Shown piece by piece: positions 1-6,957 of a stretch of 64,000 nt of DNA; the first letter of the stretch is position 1, and every line of letters begins with the position of its first letter. Source of the stretch: Clostridiales bacterium (GTDB lineage Bacteria > Bacillota > Dethiobacteria > Dethiobacterales > Dethiobacteraceae); assembly GCA_018335855.1 (NCBI GenBank), contig JAGXRM010000018.1, positions 1 to 64,000 of the forward strand, written 5' to 3'. The notes under the pieces are model-generated. The model worked only from the letters and a program-made list of their open reading frames with translations, was not told the DNA's origin and did no database searches. The position numbers were made by a program, and so were the translations under genes.

Positions 1-291
1 CCCCAGCTTCAACCGCTTAACCAAGCCGAAATCCTATCCGTTCTGGAACAGGTTCAGGTTTTTCACGGCAAAGCCTATGATTGGCAACCCCAAATTGATG
101 TACGTGAAGTTTTAAAGGCTTCGGAAAACCGGGGCTATCTCTTACGAACACGAATTCGTGCCGCCGTCGAATTGTTGGATCAGCTGTACCAATACAGACA
201 AGCTGGGGAAATTCGGATCAATGAATTAGGAGAACCACAATATCAGGAAGACGAACTACCCTCCCTAGATGAATGTATTAACGAGATGTAA
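1..291 (+). CDS. C-terminal end of a BREX-type P-loop ATPase (DUF2791-like), partial
   Basis: The frame is open from the first base to a TAA at 289-291, giving the last 96 residues of a protein that begins outside the window. The readable part (a Y-x-W-x-P motif, then RTRIRAAVELLDQLYQ, then an acidic tail) resembles the C-terminus of DUF2791 ATP-binding proteins, the BrxD/BrxC-like ATPases of phage-defence islands, where an 'RT-x-IRA-x-V-x-LLD' helix follows the P-loop module. No Walker motif is visible because the N-terminal part is missing. A terminator-like hairpin lies about 230 bases downstream, so this is probably the last gene of its operon. The family call rests on pattern memory only. 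Confidence 0.45.
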   Translation, partial: PQLQPLNQAEILSVLEQVQVFHGKAYDWQPQIDVREVLKASENRGYLLRTRIRAAVELLDQLYQYRQAGEIRINELGEPQYQEDELPSLDECINEM

Positions 292-520
292 TGCTCTGAA
301 TAAGATTGGAACTGATTGTCACCGCTCACGGATTCTGACGGCGGAATTCTCACCGATAATGGCGTTGCAGCTTGAACGACAACCTGCAAGCACGGCAGTT
401 TAGACCACATTAATGTAGTGAAGCATGAAAGTAGAGCAACAAGCCCAGAAGCAACAGATTGCGGGAGTTTCGAATCTGAATAGACTAAGCGGACCATATG
501 GGTATATGGGTCTACATAAG
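292..520. other. Gene-free stretch, unrecognised
   Basis: Stops interrupt all frames and no ribosome site precedes any ORF. The segment is purine-rich, with a 'gaatctgaatagactaagcgg'-like tail around 470-490 that faintly recalls group II intron RNA. No domain V hairpin or reverse transcriptase is present, so I do not assign it. Confidence 0.3.
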
Positions 521-562
521 AACAGCCCCGGTAGTATATAAACCATCGAGGGTTGTTTTTTT
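521..562 (+). terminator. Rho-independent terminator
   Basis: The left arm AACAGCCCC.GGT (521-532) pairs with ACC..CG.GGGTTGTT (542-557), with one bulge and G-U pairs, and is followed by seven T residues (556-562). It closes the rightward transcript ending at 291 and separates it from the convergent Crp/Fnr gene. Confidence 0.6.
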
Positions 563-563
563 A

Positions 564-1244
564 TTATGTAGAACAGAGCTGTTCAAGTATTTCTAAACTA
601 AGTATTCTAATCGTCCTATTATGCAAGGAGATTATCCCCCGTAGCTGCATATTCTTTAATTCTCTTGATAAAGTTGGTCTTGATACGTTTAAGTGTTCCG
701 CCAGGGATTTCTTTGTAAATGTTAACATTATAGTTTTGCTGTTTTGTTTACTGTGTTCCAACAATAAAAAAAATGCTATTTTGGCAGCAACAGAATTCAA
801 GGAAAGTATTTCAATAGTAGAGTTTAATGCTAATACTCTATTTGAAACAGATTCTAGAAACTTGGAAATAATCTCTTTATCTTTAGAAAAAATTTTTAAC
901 AAGTTTGATTTATTGATTAAGAAAACAGAGCTGTTTTCGTTGGCAGTAATTGTAGAGGGATAGTTCTCGATCTTAGCAAATATAGATGCATCGGCTATTA
1001 AATCAGGCGAAAACCTTCTGTTTACAGTTACAATCTTTCCGGAGGAGAATATTTTCTGAACATCTACACTTCCTTCTAATAAAATTCCAAGAGTATCAGA
1101 ATGATGGTGGGGGGAAAAGACCACCTCATTTTTTGAGTATAATTTTACATTGTATTCAATGTCTGATAATAAAAATACTATTTTTTCAGGAGATAGATGG
1201 TTAAACAGGCGGCATTTGTTTAGCTGCCGTACTAGATGTTGCAT
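564..1244 (-). CDS. Crp/Fnr-family transcriptional regulator
   Basis: This 226-residue protein has the usual Crp/Fnr size and layout. Residues about 15-120 form a cyclic-nucleotide-type beta-roll sensor (a 'GILLEGSVDV' strand). A dimerisation helix follows (about 120-150), then a C-terminal winged helix with the motif SLAEHLNVSRPTLSRELKNM (about 180-200). No N-terminal Fnr cysteine cluster is visible, so the ligand is unknown. GGGGAGG upstream of the ATG (minus strand) supports the start. It is transcribed divergently from the [4Fe-4S] activase gene. The perfect palindrome between them (1278-1291) lies in the spacer of its own likely promoter and at about -41.5 of the divergent one, which suggests autorepression plus activation of the neighbour. 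That regulatory scheme is inference. Confidence 0.9.
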   Translation of the reverse strand: MQHLVRQLNKCRLFNHLSPEKIVFLLSDIEYNVKLYSKNEVVFSPHHHSDTLGILLEGSVDVQKIFSSGKIVTVNRRFSPDLIADASIFAKIENYPSTITANENSSVFLINKSNLLKIFSKDKEIISKFLESVSNRVLALNSTIEILSLNSVAAKIAFFLLLEHSKQNSKTIMLTFTKKSLAEHLNVSRPTLSRELKNMQLRGIISLHNRTIRILSLEILEQLCST

Positions 1245-1277
1245 TTTCTAAACCTCCCCATGAAAAAAATATAAAGT

Positions 1278-1319
1278 GTATCCTAGGATACTTTTTTATA
1301 GGTTGAATGATAGTATAAT
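1278..1319 (+). promoter_or_regulatory. Palindromic operator and activator-dependent promoter of the activase gene
   Basis: GTATCCTAGGATAC (1278-1291) is a perfect 14-bp palindrome. A consensus -10 TATAAT sits at 1314-1319. The hexamer 17 bases upstream of it (1291-1296, CTTTTT) is not a -35 box. With a start near 1326 the palindrome centre falls at about -41.5, the class II activator position typical of Crp/Fnr proteins, which matches the adjacent divergent regulator gene. Confidence 0.6.
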
Positions 1320-1331
1320 ATTATCATGGTC

Positions 1332-1350
1332 GAGAATGATTTTCAATATC
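1332..1350. promoter_or_regulatory. Candidate Fur box
   Basis: GAGAATGATTTTCAATATC matches the classical 19-bp Fur consensus (GATAATGATTATCATTATC) at 16 of 19 positions. It lies just downstream of the predicted start site, where a bound repressor would block transcription. This would place the iron-sulfur activase under iron control as well as the Crp/Fnr regulator. It has not been tested beyond the sequence match. Confidence 0.4.
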
Positions 1351-1404
1351 ATCGTCGAGTGTTTGTCGATTAACTTTTCTGCTAGATTAAGGGAGGTTTA
1401 TTTC

Positions 1405-4308
1405 TTGAATAGTTTAGGTATTGATATTGGCTACTCTGCTGTAAAGTTTGTTTTAATAGATAAAGATTATGAAGTCCTTGAGAATGCTTATATTTTGCAC
1501 AAGGGAAGAATTAAGGAAAAAATAGAACAGTACGTAAATCAATTAATGGGTAAGTATGGAGAGCAGAATATAGTGTATGGAGCCCTGACCGGACAAGGGA
1601 GTAAAACCATCTCAGAAAAATTGAAAATGGTCTGGATTAATGAAACCACATCTTTGGTAGAGGGAAGTAGAACTTTTAATTCGGACGTTAATTCAGTTTT
1701 TGAAATTGGTGGGCAAAGCTCCAAATATTTAACCAATATTAATGAGACTGGAAATTCAAGTATTATAATTTCTATTAACTCAAACTGCGCTGCGGGCACA
1801 GGGTCATTTTTAGAAGAGCAGGTTTCCAGATTAGGGATTAACCTGGAAGATTACTCAACACTGGTAGCAGATGCTGATTTCGCCCCAAGAATAGCAGGTA
1901 GATGCAGTGTGTTTGCAAAGACAGATATTATTCACCACCAACAAGAAGGTACTACTGTAAATGATATTCTGCTAGGGTTAGCGTATGCACTGGTAAAGAA
2001 CTATAGAGCCAATGTTGTAAAGAAAAACCCAATTCAAAAGCCTATATTGCTTACAGGCGGAGTCATTTATAACAATGCAATTGTAAGAGCATTCCAAGAC
2101 GTCTTTAAACTCAGAGCTGAAGATATAATGATACCCGATAATTGCGGAAATATTGCAGCGTTAGGGGCTGCAATTATAGGAATTAAAGACAGCTTATCCC
2201 TCAATATAGCAAAACTTAAGACAGTATCTGTGCGTGAAGAAGGTGAAAGTAAAGTAACAGAAGGGGCTGTTAAATTTGAACCATTAAAAAATTATGGCGT
2301 AAATGACAGTGTTGGAAAGCACAAATGTAAGCCAATAAATGCGCAAACGCAAATCAGTGGTTATCTTGGACTTGATGTGGGGTCTACAAGTACAAATATT
2401 GTTTTGATGGACCAAGATAAAAATGTAATTTGTTTTAAATACCTAAGGACTTTAGGAGATCCCATTGCAGCAGTAAGAAAAGGACTTTTAGAAATAGAAA
2501 AAGATTTTGGAAAAGAGATAAAAATATTGGGTGTTGGTGCTACTGGTTCTGGTAGGCATTTGGCTGGCAGCTTTGTAGGTGCAGATACCATTGTAGATGA
2601 AATAACAGCCCAAGCAAAAGCAGCACATAGTATTGATTATGAAGTAGATACGATTATAGAAATTGGTGGGCAAGATTCTAAATTTATCAGAATACAAAAT
2701 GGGGTTGTCTCCGATTTTGAAATGAATAAAATCTGTGCTGCCGGAACGGGATCATTTATAGAAGAACAAGCAAAAAAACTGAATATATCTTTAGATGAGT
2801 TTGCCAGTTTAGCAATGAGCTCAGAAAATCCATTGGATTTGGGCGATAGATGCACCGTATTTATTGAAACAAATATTGCGGCATGCCTCGGTAATGAAGC
2901 AAAATTAGAAGATATCTCAGCAGGCCTGTCCTATTCAATTGTAAAGAACTATTTAAACAAAGTTGTTGGCAATAAACAGATTGGCAAGAAAATTTTCTTC
3001 CAGGGCGGCGTGGCCTACAATCAAGCTGTTGTTAATGCATTTAAATCTTTATTAGGTAAAAAAGTAGAAATCCCTAAGTTTTTCAGTGTAACTGGAGCAT
3101 ATGGCGCTGCGATTTTAGCTAAAGATGATATGCAGGATTCAATATCATTATTTAAAGGCTTTAATGTCGAGGAAAACTTTGTTTGCCAAAAAGAAAAGAA
3201 TAATAATTCAACTCAAGCTGGATACCAAATAAGGGTATTTGAGGAAATTGAAAAATATTATTTGGAAGGATATGAAAAAACAATAGACCCTCGCAAAAAA
3301 ACTGTGGGTATTCCCAGAGTACTTTTCTTACACAAGCTATTTCCCCTATTTAATGCTTTTTTTAAGGAACTAGGATTCAACGTTATTTTGTCAGATAAGA
3401 CTAGTGATAAGACTGTAGAATTGAGCCAGGAGTTTTCTATGGATGAAACATGTTATCCGATTAAACTCATCAATGGCCACGTAGCCCAGTTAATTGAAAA
3501 AGAAATAGATTATCTCTTTTTACCTAGCCTCTATACAATGGCTCATGCTATTTCTACTACAAGACAAAATTATGGCTGCGTATACATGCAATGTTTCCCC
3601 AAGCTTATTAATAGAACCATGGATTTAGAGGATAAAGGGATCGTATTACTATCTCCCGAGCTTTCGTTTAACTTTGGTAAAGAGTATATGATGAAAACTT
3701 TAATTAAGTTAGGTGTAAAATTAGGGAAAAGTAAAGCTCAAACAGCCTTGGCCCTGACAAAAGGGATGATGAGTTTAAAAAAATTCGAAATGAAAACTGA
3801 AAAATTAGGTGAGGAAACAATCAATAATCTGGATAAAAATGAAAAAGCCTTTGTTATTGTAACAAGAAATTATGGAATATCTGACCCTGTCTTAAATATG
3901 GGCATTCCAGAAAAAATAGAAAAGTTAGGATACAAAGTGCTAACTCTATCAAATTTACCTGCTCATGACCATGATACTTCTAAGGAACATCCAAATATGT
4001 ATTGGCCATTTGGGCAGCACATATTATCTGGTGCACAAATTATTAAACAGCATCCTAATCTCTATGCAATATATTTAACGAATCATGGCTGTGGGCCAGA
4101 CACTATTTTGAACCATTATTTTAAAGAAGAAATGACGGGTAAGCCTTATTTAAACATTGAAGTAGATGAGCACTTTTCAAGCGTAGGAGTCTTAACCCGA
4201 GTAGAAGCATTTATTAACAGTTTGAAATTACAAAGAGTTCGATCCAGTGAAACATTAACTCTTAAACAGTACTCAGAGATGGTGGCTTCTGGGGGTCTAT
4301 GGAATTAG
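1405..4308 (+). CDS. 2-hydroxyacyl-CoA dehydratase activase-family protein (two BadF/HgdC ATPase modules + DUF2229)
   Basis: TTG at 1405 is chosen as the start because GGGAGG (1391-1396) lies eight bases upstream and the protein then opens with MNSLGIDIGYSAVK, a typical ASKHA phosphate-1 loop. The product is 967 residues. Module 1 (about 1-270) has CAAGTGSF and GRCSVFAKTD. Module 2 (about 315-580) has GLDVGSTSTN, CAAGTGSF and DRCTVFIETN. The cysteines in these motifs hold the bridging [4Fe-4S] cluster in HgdC-type activators. The remainder (about 640-960) is the DUF2229/HgdB-like part, with GIPRVLF, ETCYP and CGPDT motifs, ending in a DEH..GV.TR motif. Family members couple ATP hydrolysis to low-potential electron transfer. 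Longer members reach about 1400 residues with an additional C-terminal domain. This one stops ten bases before recombinase debris, so it may be 3'-truncated. The substrate is unknown. Confidence 0.85.
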   Translation: MNSLGIDIGYSAVKFVLIDKDYEVLENAYILHKGRIKEKIEQYVNQLMGKYGEQNIVYGALTGQGSKTISEKLKMVWINETTSLVEGSRTFNSDVNSVFEIGGQSSKYLTNINETGNSSIIISINSNCAAGTGSFLEEQVSRLGINLEDYSTLVADADFAPRIAGRCSVFAKTDIIHHQQEGTTVNDILLGLAYALVKNYRANVVKKNPIQKPILLTGGVIYNNAIVRAFQDVFKLRAEDIMIPDNCGNIAALGAAIIGIKDSLSLNIAKLKTVSVREEGESKVTEGAVKFEPLKNYGVNDSVGKHKCKPINAQTQISGYLGLDVGSTSTNIVLMDQDKNVICFKYLRTLGDPIAAVRKGLLEIEKDFGKEIKILGVGATGSGRHLAGSFVGADTIVDEITAQAKAAHSIDYEVDTIIEIGGQDSKFIRIQNGVVSDFEMNKICAAGTGSFIEEQAKKLNISLDEFASLAMSSENPLDLGDRCTVFIETNIAACLGNEAKLEDISAGLSYSIVKNYLNKVVGNKQIGKKIFFQGGVAYNQAVVNAFKSLLGKKVEIPKFFSVTGAYGAAILAKDDMQDSISLFKGFNVEENFVCQKEKNNNSTQAGYQIRVFEEIEKYYLEGYEKTIDPRKKTVGIPRVLFLHKLFPLFNAFFKELGFNVILSDKTSDKTVELSQEFSMDETCYPIKLINGHVAQLIEKEIDYLFLPSLYTMAHAISTTRQNYGCVYMQCFPKLINRTMDLEDKGIVLLSPELSFNFGKEYMMKTLIKLGVKLGKSKAQTALALTKGMMSLKKFEMKTEKLGEETINNLDKNEKAFVIVTRNYGISDPVLNMGIPEKIEKLGYKVLTLSNLPAHDHDTSKEHPNMYWPFGQHILSGAQIIKQHPNLYAIYLTNHGCGPDTILNHYFKEEMTGKPYLNIEVDEHFSSVGVLTRVEAFINSLKLQRVRSSETLTLKQYSEMVASGGLWN

Positions 4309-4317
4309 TGGTTCACG

Positions 4318-4611
4318 TTGAACAACAACAATGGCTTGGGACATTTTGTCACACGATATATCGATGGGGCGTTGAATGCATTTCGCAACGCCGGTATTCT
4401 TAAGCAGGACAGAATCTGCGGGACAAGATTTACCCGCCATCATGCAGCGTCTCATATGCTAAAAAGCGGCGTACCTCTTTACGATATATCGGCCGTACTC
4501 GGCCATTGCGACCCAAGCAGCGTTGATACGTATTTAGCGACTGACGAAAACATGATGAGTCGGTGCTGCCTCCCGCTTCCTTTTGCGGAAGGGGGCGTGA
4601 ACAATGAATGA
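4318..4611 (+). pseudogene. Tyrosine recombinase, C-terminal catalytic fragment
   Basis: The 97-residue fragment carries the end of a phage-integrase catalytic domain: an R-H-H-A-A-S-H motif followed by VLGH and a terminal D-T-Y with the nucleophilic tyrosine. The N-terminal DNA-binding half and the first catalytic arginine are absent. Its last bases overlap the ATG of the next recombinase (4604), the coupling seen in recombinase-in-trio (RIT) elements. It is a remnant left beside the 3' end of the activase gene. Confidence 0.75.
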
Positions 4612-5026
4612 CGTATCTGCATCACTTGACTGTCTGGCTGAACAATTTCTCGCGTACAAAAGGGCGTTGGGGGTTCAATACGAAACAGGCGAATATTATC
4701 TAAGAAACTTTTTGACCTATGCAAACTCGAACAATCCAACGGCCTTTGGCGGGTTTGAAAAAGACCGGGAAACACTAAAATACCGCTGTCCTGCAAAACA
4801 CTACGGGATCGACTGTAAAGGGGCGGACGTATGCCCGGCAGCAAGTGGGATCCGGATTCCTTTATCGGAAGACAGACGCATATTTACGCCGCTTGCCCGT
4901 TCCAGCTACAGTTGGAAGACGGAATACAAAAAGCGGACAGCTGTAGAACGTGTGAGTAGCCGTCTTGACGTCTCCTTTGGCTTTGAAAATCACTTTATTT
5001 ACAACAACGCAAATGGCTCGCTATAA
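4604..5026 (+). pseudogene. Chimeric remnant: recombinase N-terminus fused to a DDE transposase C-terminus
   Basis: Residues about 1-45 (LAEQFLAYKRALGVQYETGE) look like the SAM-like N-terminus of a tyrosine recombinase. From about residue 48 the sequence switches to a cysteine-containing transposase tail (KYRCPAKHYGIDC, then YKKRTAVERVSSRLD and FGFENHF), the signature end of a DDE transposase. No integrase catalytic core remains between them. The frame is therefore an accidental in-frame join of two mobile-element remnants, with no expected activity. The transposase family (IS4/IS1182-like) is not certain. Confidence 0.65.
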
Positions 5027-5153
5027 ATTGTTGTTGACATATAAACACACTGTCATAGACAGTTGAAATAATAAAACTGTTTATTGCAAGGAGGAGCTAT
5101 TTTTATACGATAAGCAAAAATTTATGGATGAAAAAATTTTTGTACTAATGCCC
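5027..5153. other. Promoter-like and ribosome-site relics without a gene
   Basis: TTGACA occurs at 5034-5039, an inverted repeat ACTGTC-ATA-GACAGT at 5049-5063 and a very strong Shine-Dalgarno AAGGAGGAG at 5088-5096, yet only about 22 codons are open after it (no proper start; stop near 5171). This resembles the control region of a deleted gene, possibly a self-regulated TetR-type regulator. That identity is speculative. Confidence 0.3.
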
Positions 5154-5205
5154 TTGCAAAGATGCACAAAGTGAACTATAATGAACTTAACTAATCAGTT
5201 AAGTT
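5154..5205 (+). promoter_or_regulatory. Toxin-antitoxin promoter with palindromic operator
   Basis: TTGCAA (5154-5159), 17 bases, TATAAT (5177-5182) form a near-consensus sigma-A promoter. Immediately downstream AACTTAACT (5184-5192) and AGTTAAGTT (5197-5205) form perfect 9-bp arms around AATC, covering the transcription start. That is the usual position for autorepression by an antitoxin such as HigA. Confidence 0.65.
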
Positions 5206-5219
5206 AACTAAAAGGGTAA

Positions 5220-5589
5220 GTGGGGTGGTGGTCGCAAAAGGTGCTTATTGAATACGAAAAAGAATCAGTTCGTGATATTTTCAATGATTTTGACTTTATG
5301 AAGAAAGAGATTGGAAAGGATAGAGCTAGAGCAACAAAGAAGAGACTCGATCAATTGAAGGCAGCGATAAATTTTAGCATCTATTTGACGACAGGGCTTG
5401 GAAAACCGCACCCATTGTATGAAAACCTAAAGGGGTATTATGGAATTAACCATTACTGGAAATGTGAGACTTGTTGTGAAGCCTGATGCCGAAAGCTTGG
5501 AACCAGAAGCTTTGAAAGAATGCGATACTGTGATTATTAAGGGGGTGATGGATTATCATGGCAGAAAAAACGAATGGCTTATCCCGTGA
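5220..5589 (+). pseudogene. HigB/RelE-type toxin, frameshifted
   Basis: The 5' part encodes a RelE/HigB-like ribosome-dependent mRNA interferase (KEIGKDRARATKKRLDQL, then GLGKPHPLYENLKGYYGIN). At 5450-5451 one extra C (AACC) throws the frame into HYWKCETCCEA and an early stop. Removing that base restores NITGNVRLVVKPDAES and a natural end at TGA 5587-5589, which overlaps the antitoxin start by 32 bases as expected for this family. Start alternatives are GTG 5220 or GTG 5241. As sequenced, the truncated product lacks the C-terminal catalytic strand and should be inactive. A sequencing error is the alternative explanation. Confidence 0.8.
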
Positions 5590-6664
5590 ATTTATCATTC
5601 ATCCGGGAGAAACGTTAAAAGAAATGCTGGAAGATAGAGACATGACGCAACGTGAGTTAGCAATGAGAACAGATGTGAAAGAGCCACACATTAGTGGTAT
5701 CGTGAATTGTCAAAAACCAATCTCTGTTTCTTTTGCTAAGAAATTGGAGTATGCGTTGGGGGTAGATGCAAGCTTTTGGATCAATCTTCAGGCAAGCTAC
5801 GAAAAGGAACTGGCTGATTTTGAAGAGATAAACCAGATCTCAAGTGAAGAATTGGCGATTCTTCAAAAATTAAAAAACATCACCGAGTACGCTCAGGATA
5901 TCCGTTTGCTCAACCCTGACGCTCAAGGTTCGATGCTTGTCATTGAGTGGCGAAAGCGGTTAAATGTCAGCAGCTTGGCGCGAATTCCTGAAATATCACA
6001 GGCCGGGGCGTATCGTTTGGCAGTGGCGGATAATGTGGATCCATATGTTCTATTTACCTGGCTTAGAATTTGCGATCTAATCACAAAAAAACAGCTGGTA
6101 AACCAGGAGCTGAATATTGATAGGCTAAAGAGCAAACTGCCTGTAATTCGAAGGCTCACTTTCGAAGATGTGGATTCGATTCATTCAAGACTGAAGGAGT
6201 ATTTTGCAGAGTGTGGGATTAAATTCGCCATTGTCAAGCATTTTACTGGAGCACCTGTGCAGGGTGTCATACAGAAAAATAATGATGGTACCCTCAATCT
6301 AATCATGACATTAAGGCGCAAGTTTGCGGATGTCTTTTGGTTTACGCTTTTTCATGAAATCGGGCACATTATCAATGGAGATATAGAGGATAGGCTCATC
6401 GACTATGAGGATACAAAAAGTGAGATTGAAGATCGAGCAGATGAATTCGCAGCCAATACACTGATCGCTCAAGAAATGTATAACCATTTTGTTGAAACCG
6501 GCGATTATTCGCTGCCGCGCATTCACCAGTTCTGCTCTGAACAGAATATTCCCGCCTATATCTTGATCGGCAGATTGCAGCGTGACAAGCACTTTGAGTA
6601 TCATCACTATGTTCACGAGAAAATCAAGTATGAGCTAGACGGAATCGAAAAGACAATCGAATAA
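5558..6664 (+). CDS. HigA-type antitoxin fused to an ImmA/IrrE metallopeptidase
   Basis: The protein has 368 residues. Residues about 12-75 form an Xre/HigA helix-turn-helix (HPGETLKEMLEDRDMTQREL, then HISGI). The C-terminal half carries the ImmA/IrrE zinc-peptidase signature HEIGH at residues 266-270, with a downstream E..ADEFAANTLI helix supplying the third ligand. A plain HigA antitoxin is about 100 residues, so this is the fused form. It would bind the 5184-5205 operator, neutralise the toxin and possibly be self-processed. The start ATG at 5558 follows AAGGGGGTGATGG. It overlaps the broken toxin gene, so the antitoxin has outlived its partner. Confidence 0.85.
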   Translation: MAEKTNGLSREFIIHPGETLKEMLEDRDMTQRELAMRTDVKEPHISGIVNCQKPISVSFAKKLEYALGVDASFWINLQASYEKELADFEEINQISSEELAILQKLKNITEYAQDIRLLNPDAQGSMLVIEWRKRLNVSSLARIPEISQAGAYRLAVADNVDPYVLFTWLRICDLITKKQLVNQELNIDRLKSKLPVIRRLTFEDVDSIHSRLKEYFAECGIKFAIVKHFTGAPVQGVIQKNNDGTLNLIMTLRRKFADVFWFTLFHEIGHIINGDIEDRLIDYEDTKSEIEDRADEFAANTLIAQEMYNHFVETGDYSLPRIHQFCSEQNIPAYILIGRLQRDKHFEYHHYVHEKIKYELDGIEKTIE

Positions 6665-6801
6665 GTTGCCAATAAACCACAATAGTAAGATCCCATACGG
6701 GTATTTTCGATCATCCGAGCTTCCCTGGGCTTTCCTTTGATATTGAAATGCTGTTTAGCAAACCAAAAATTTAGTAAAGCGGTCTTTCATCACTGTCTTA
6801 G

Positions 6802-6856
6802 GCAAAAAGAGGCTGTTGCATCACGATAAGTTCGTTCTGCAACAGCCTCTTTTTGC
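6802..6856. terminator. Bidirectional terminator, or miniature inverted-repeat relic
   Basis: Perfect 19-bp arms (6802-6820 and 6838-6856, GAGGCTGTTGCA core) surround a 17-base loop. A-rich outer arms give U-runs on both strands. The hairpin lies between the rightward antitoxin gene and the leftward DUF4173 gene and can terminate both. 'GAGGCTGTTGCA' ends are also common in IS-derived repeats, so an MITE origin is possible. Confidence 0.65.
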
Positions 6857-6957
6857 ATGTATATTGTTATTCATTTTACTTGATACATTCTCTACATTTT
6901 GTTGTCGTATCTGGTAGTTTTCCTGCCAAAACTAGGTTTTATTCCCAGATCGTTTAC

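Noticed and set aside
292-520. Possible group II intron remnant
   Set aside because: Only a vague resemblance around 470-490. No domain V/VI hairpin, no boundary sequences and no reverse transcriptase could be found.
553-963. 136-codon + strand frame opposite the Crp/Fnr gene
   Set aside because: Antisense shadow; the minus-strand frame has the full Crp/Fnr fold and a ribosome site.
5128-5178. 16-codon frame MDEKIFVLMPLQRCTK
   Set aside because: It is over 30 bases from the nearby Shine-Dalgarno and overlaps the toxin-antitoxin promoter; more likely residue of a deleted gene.
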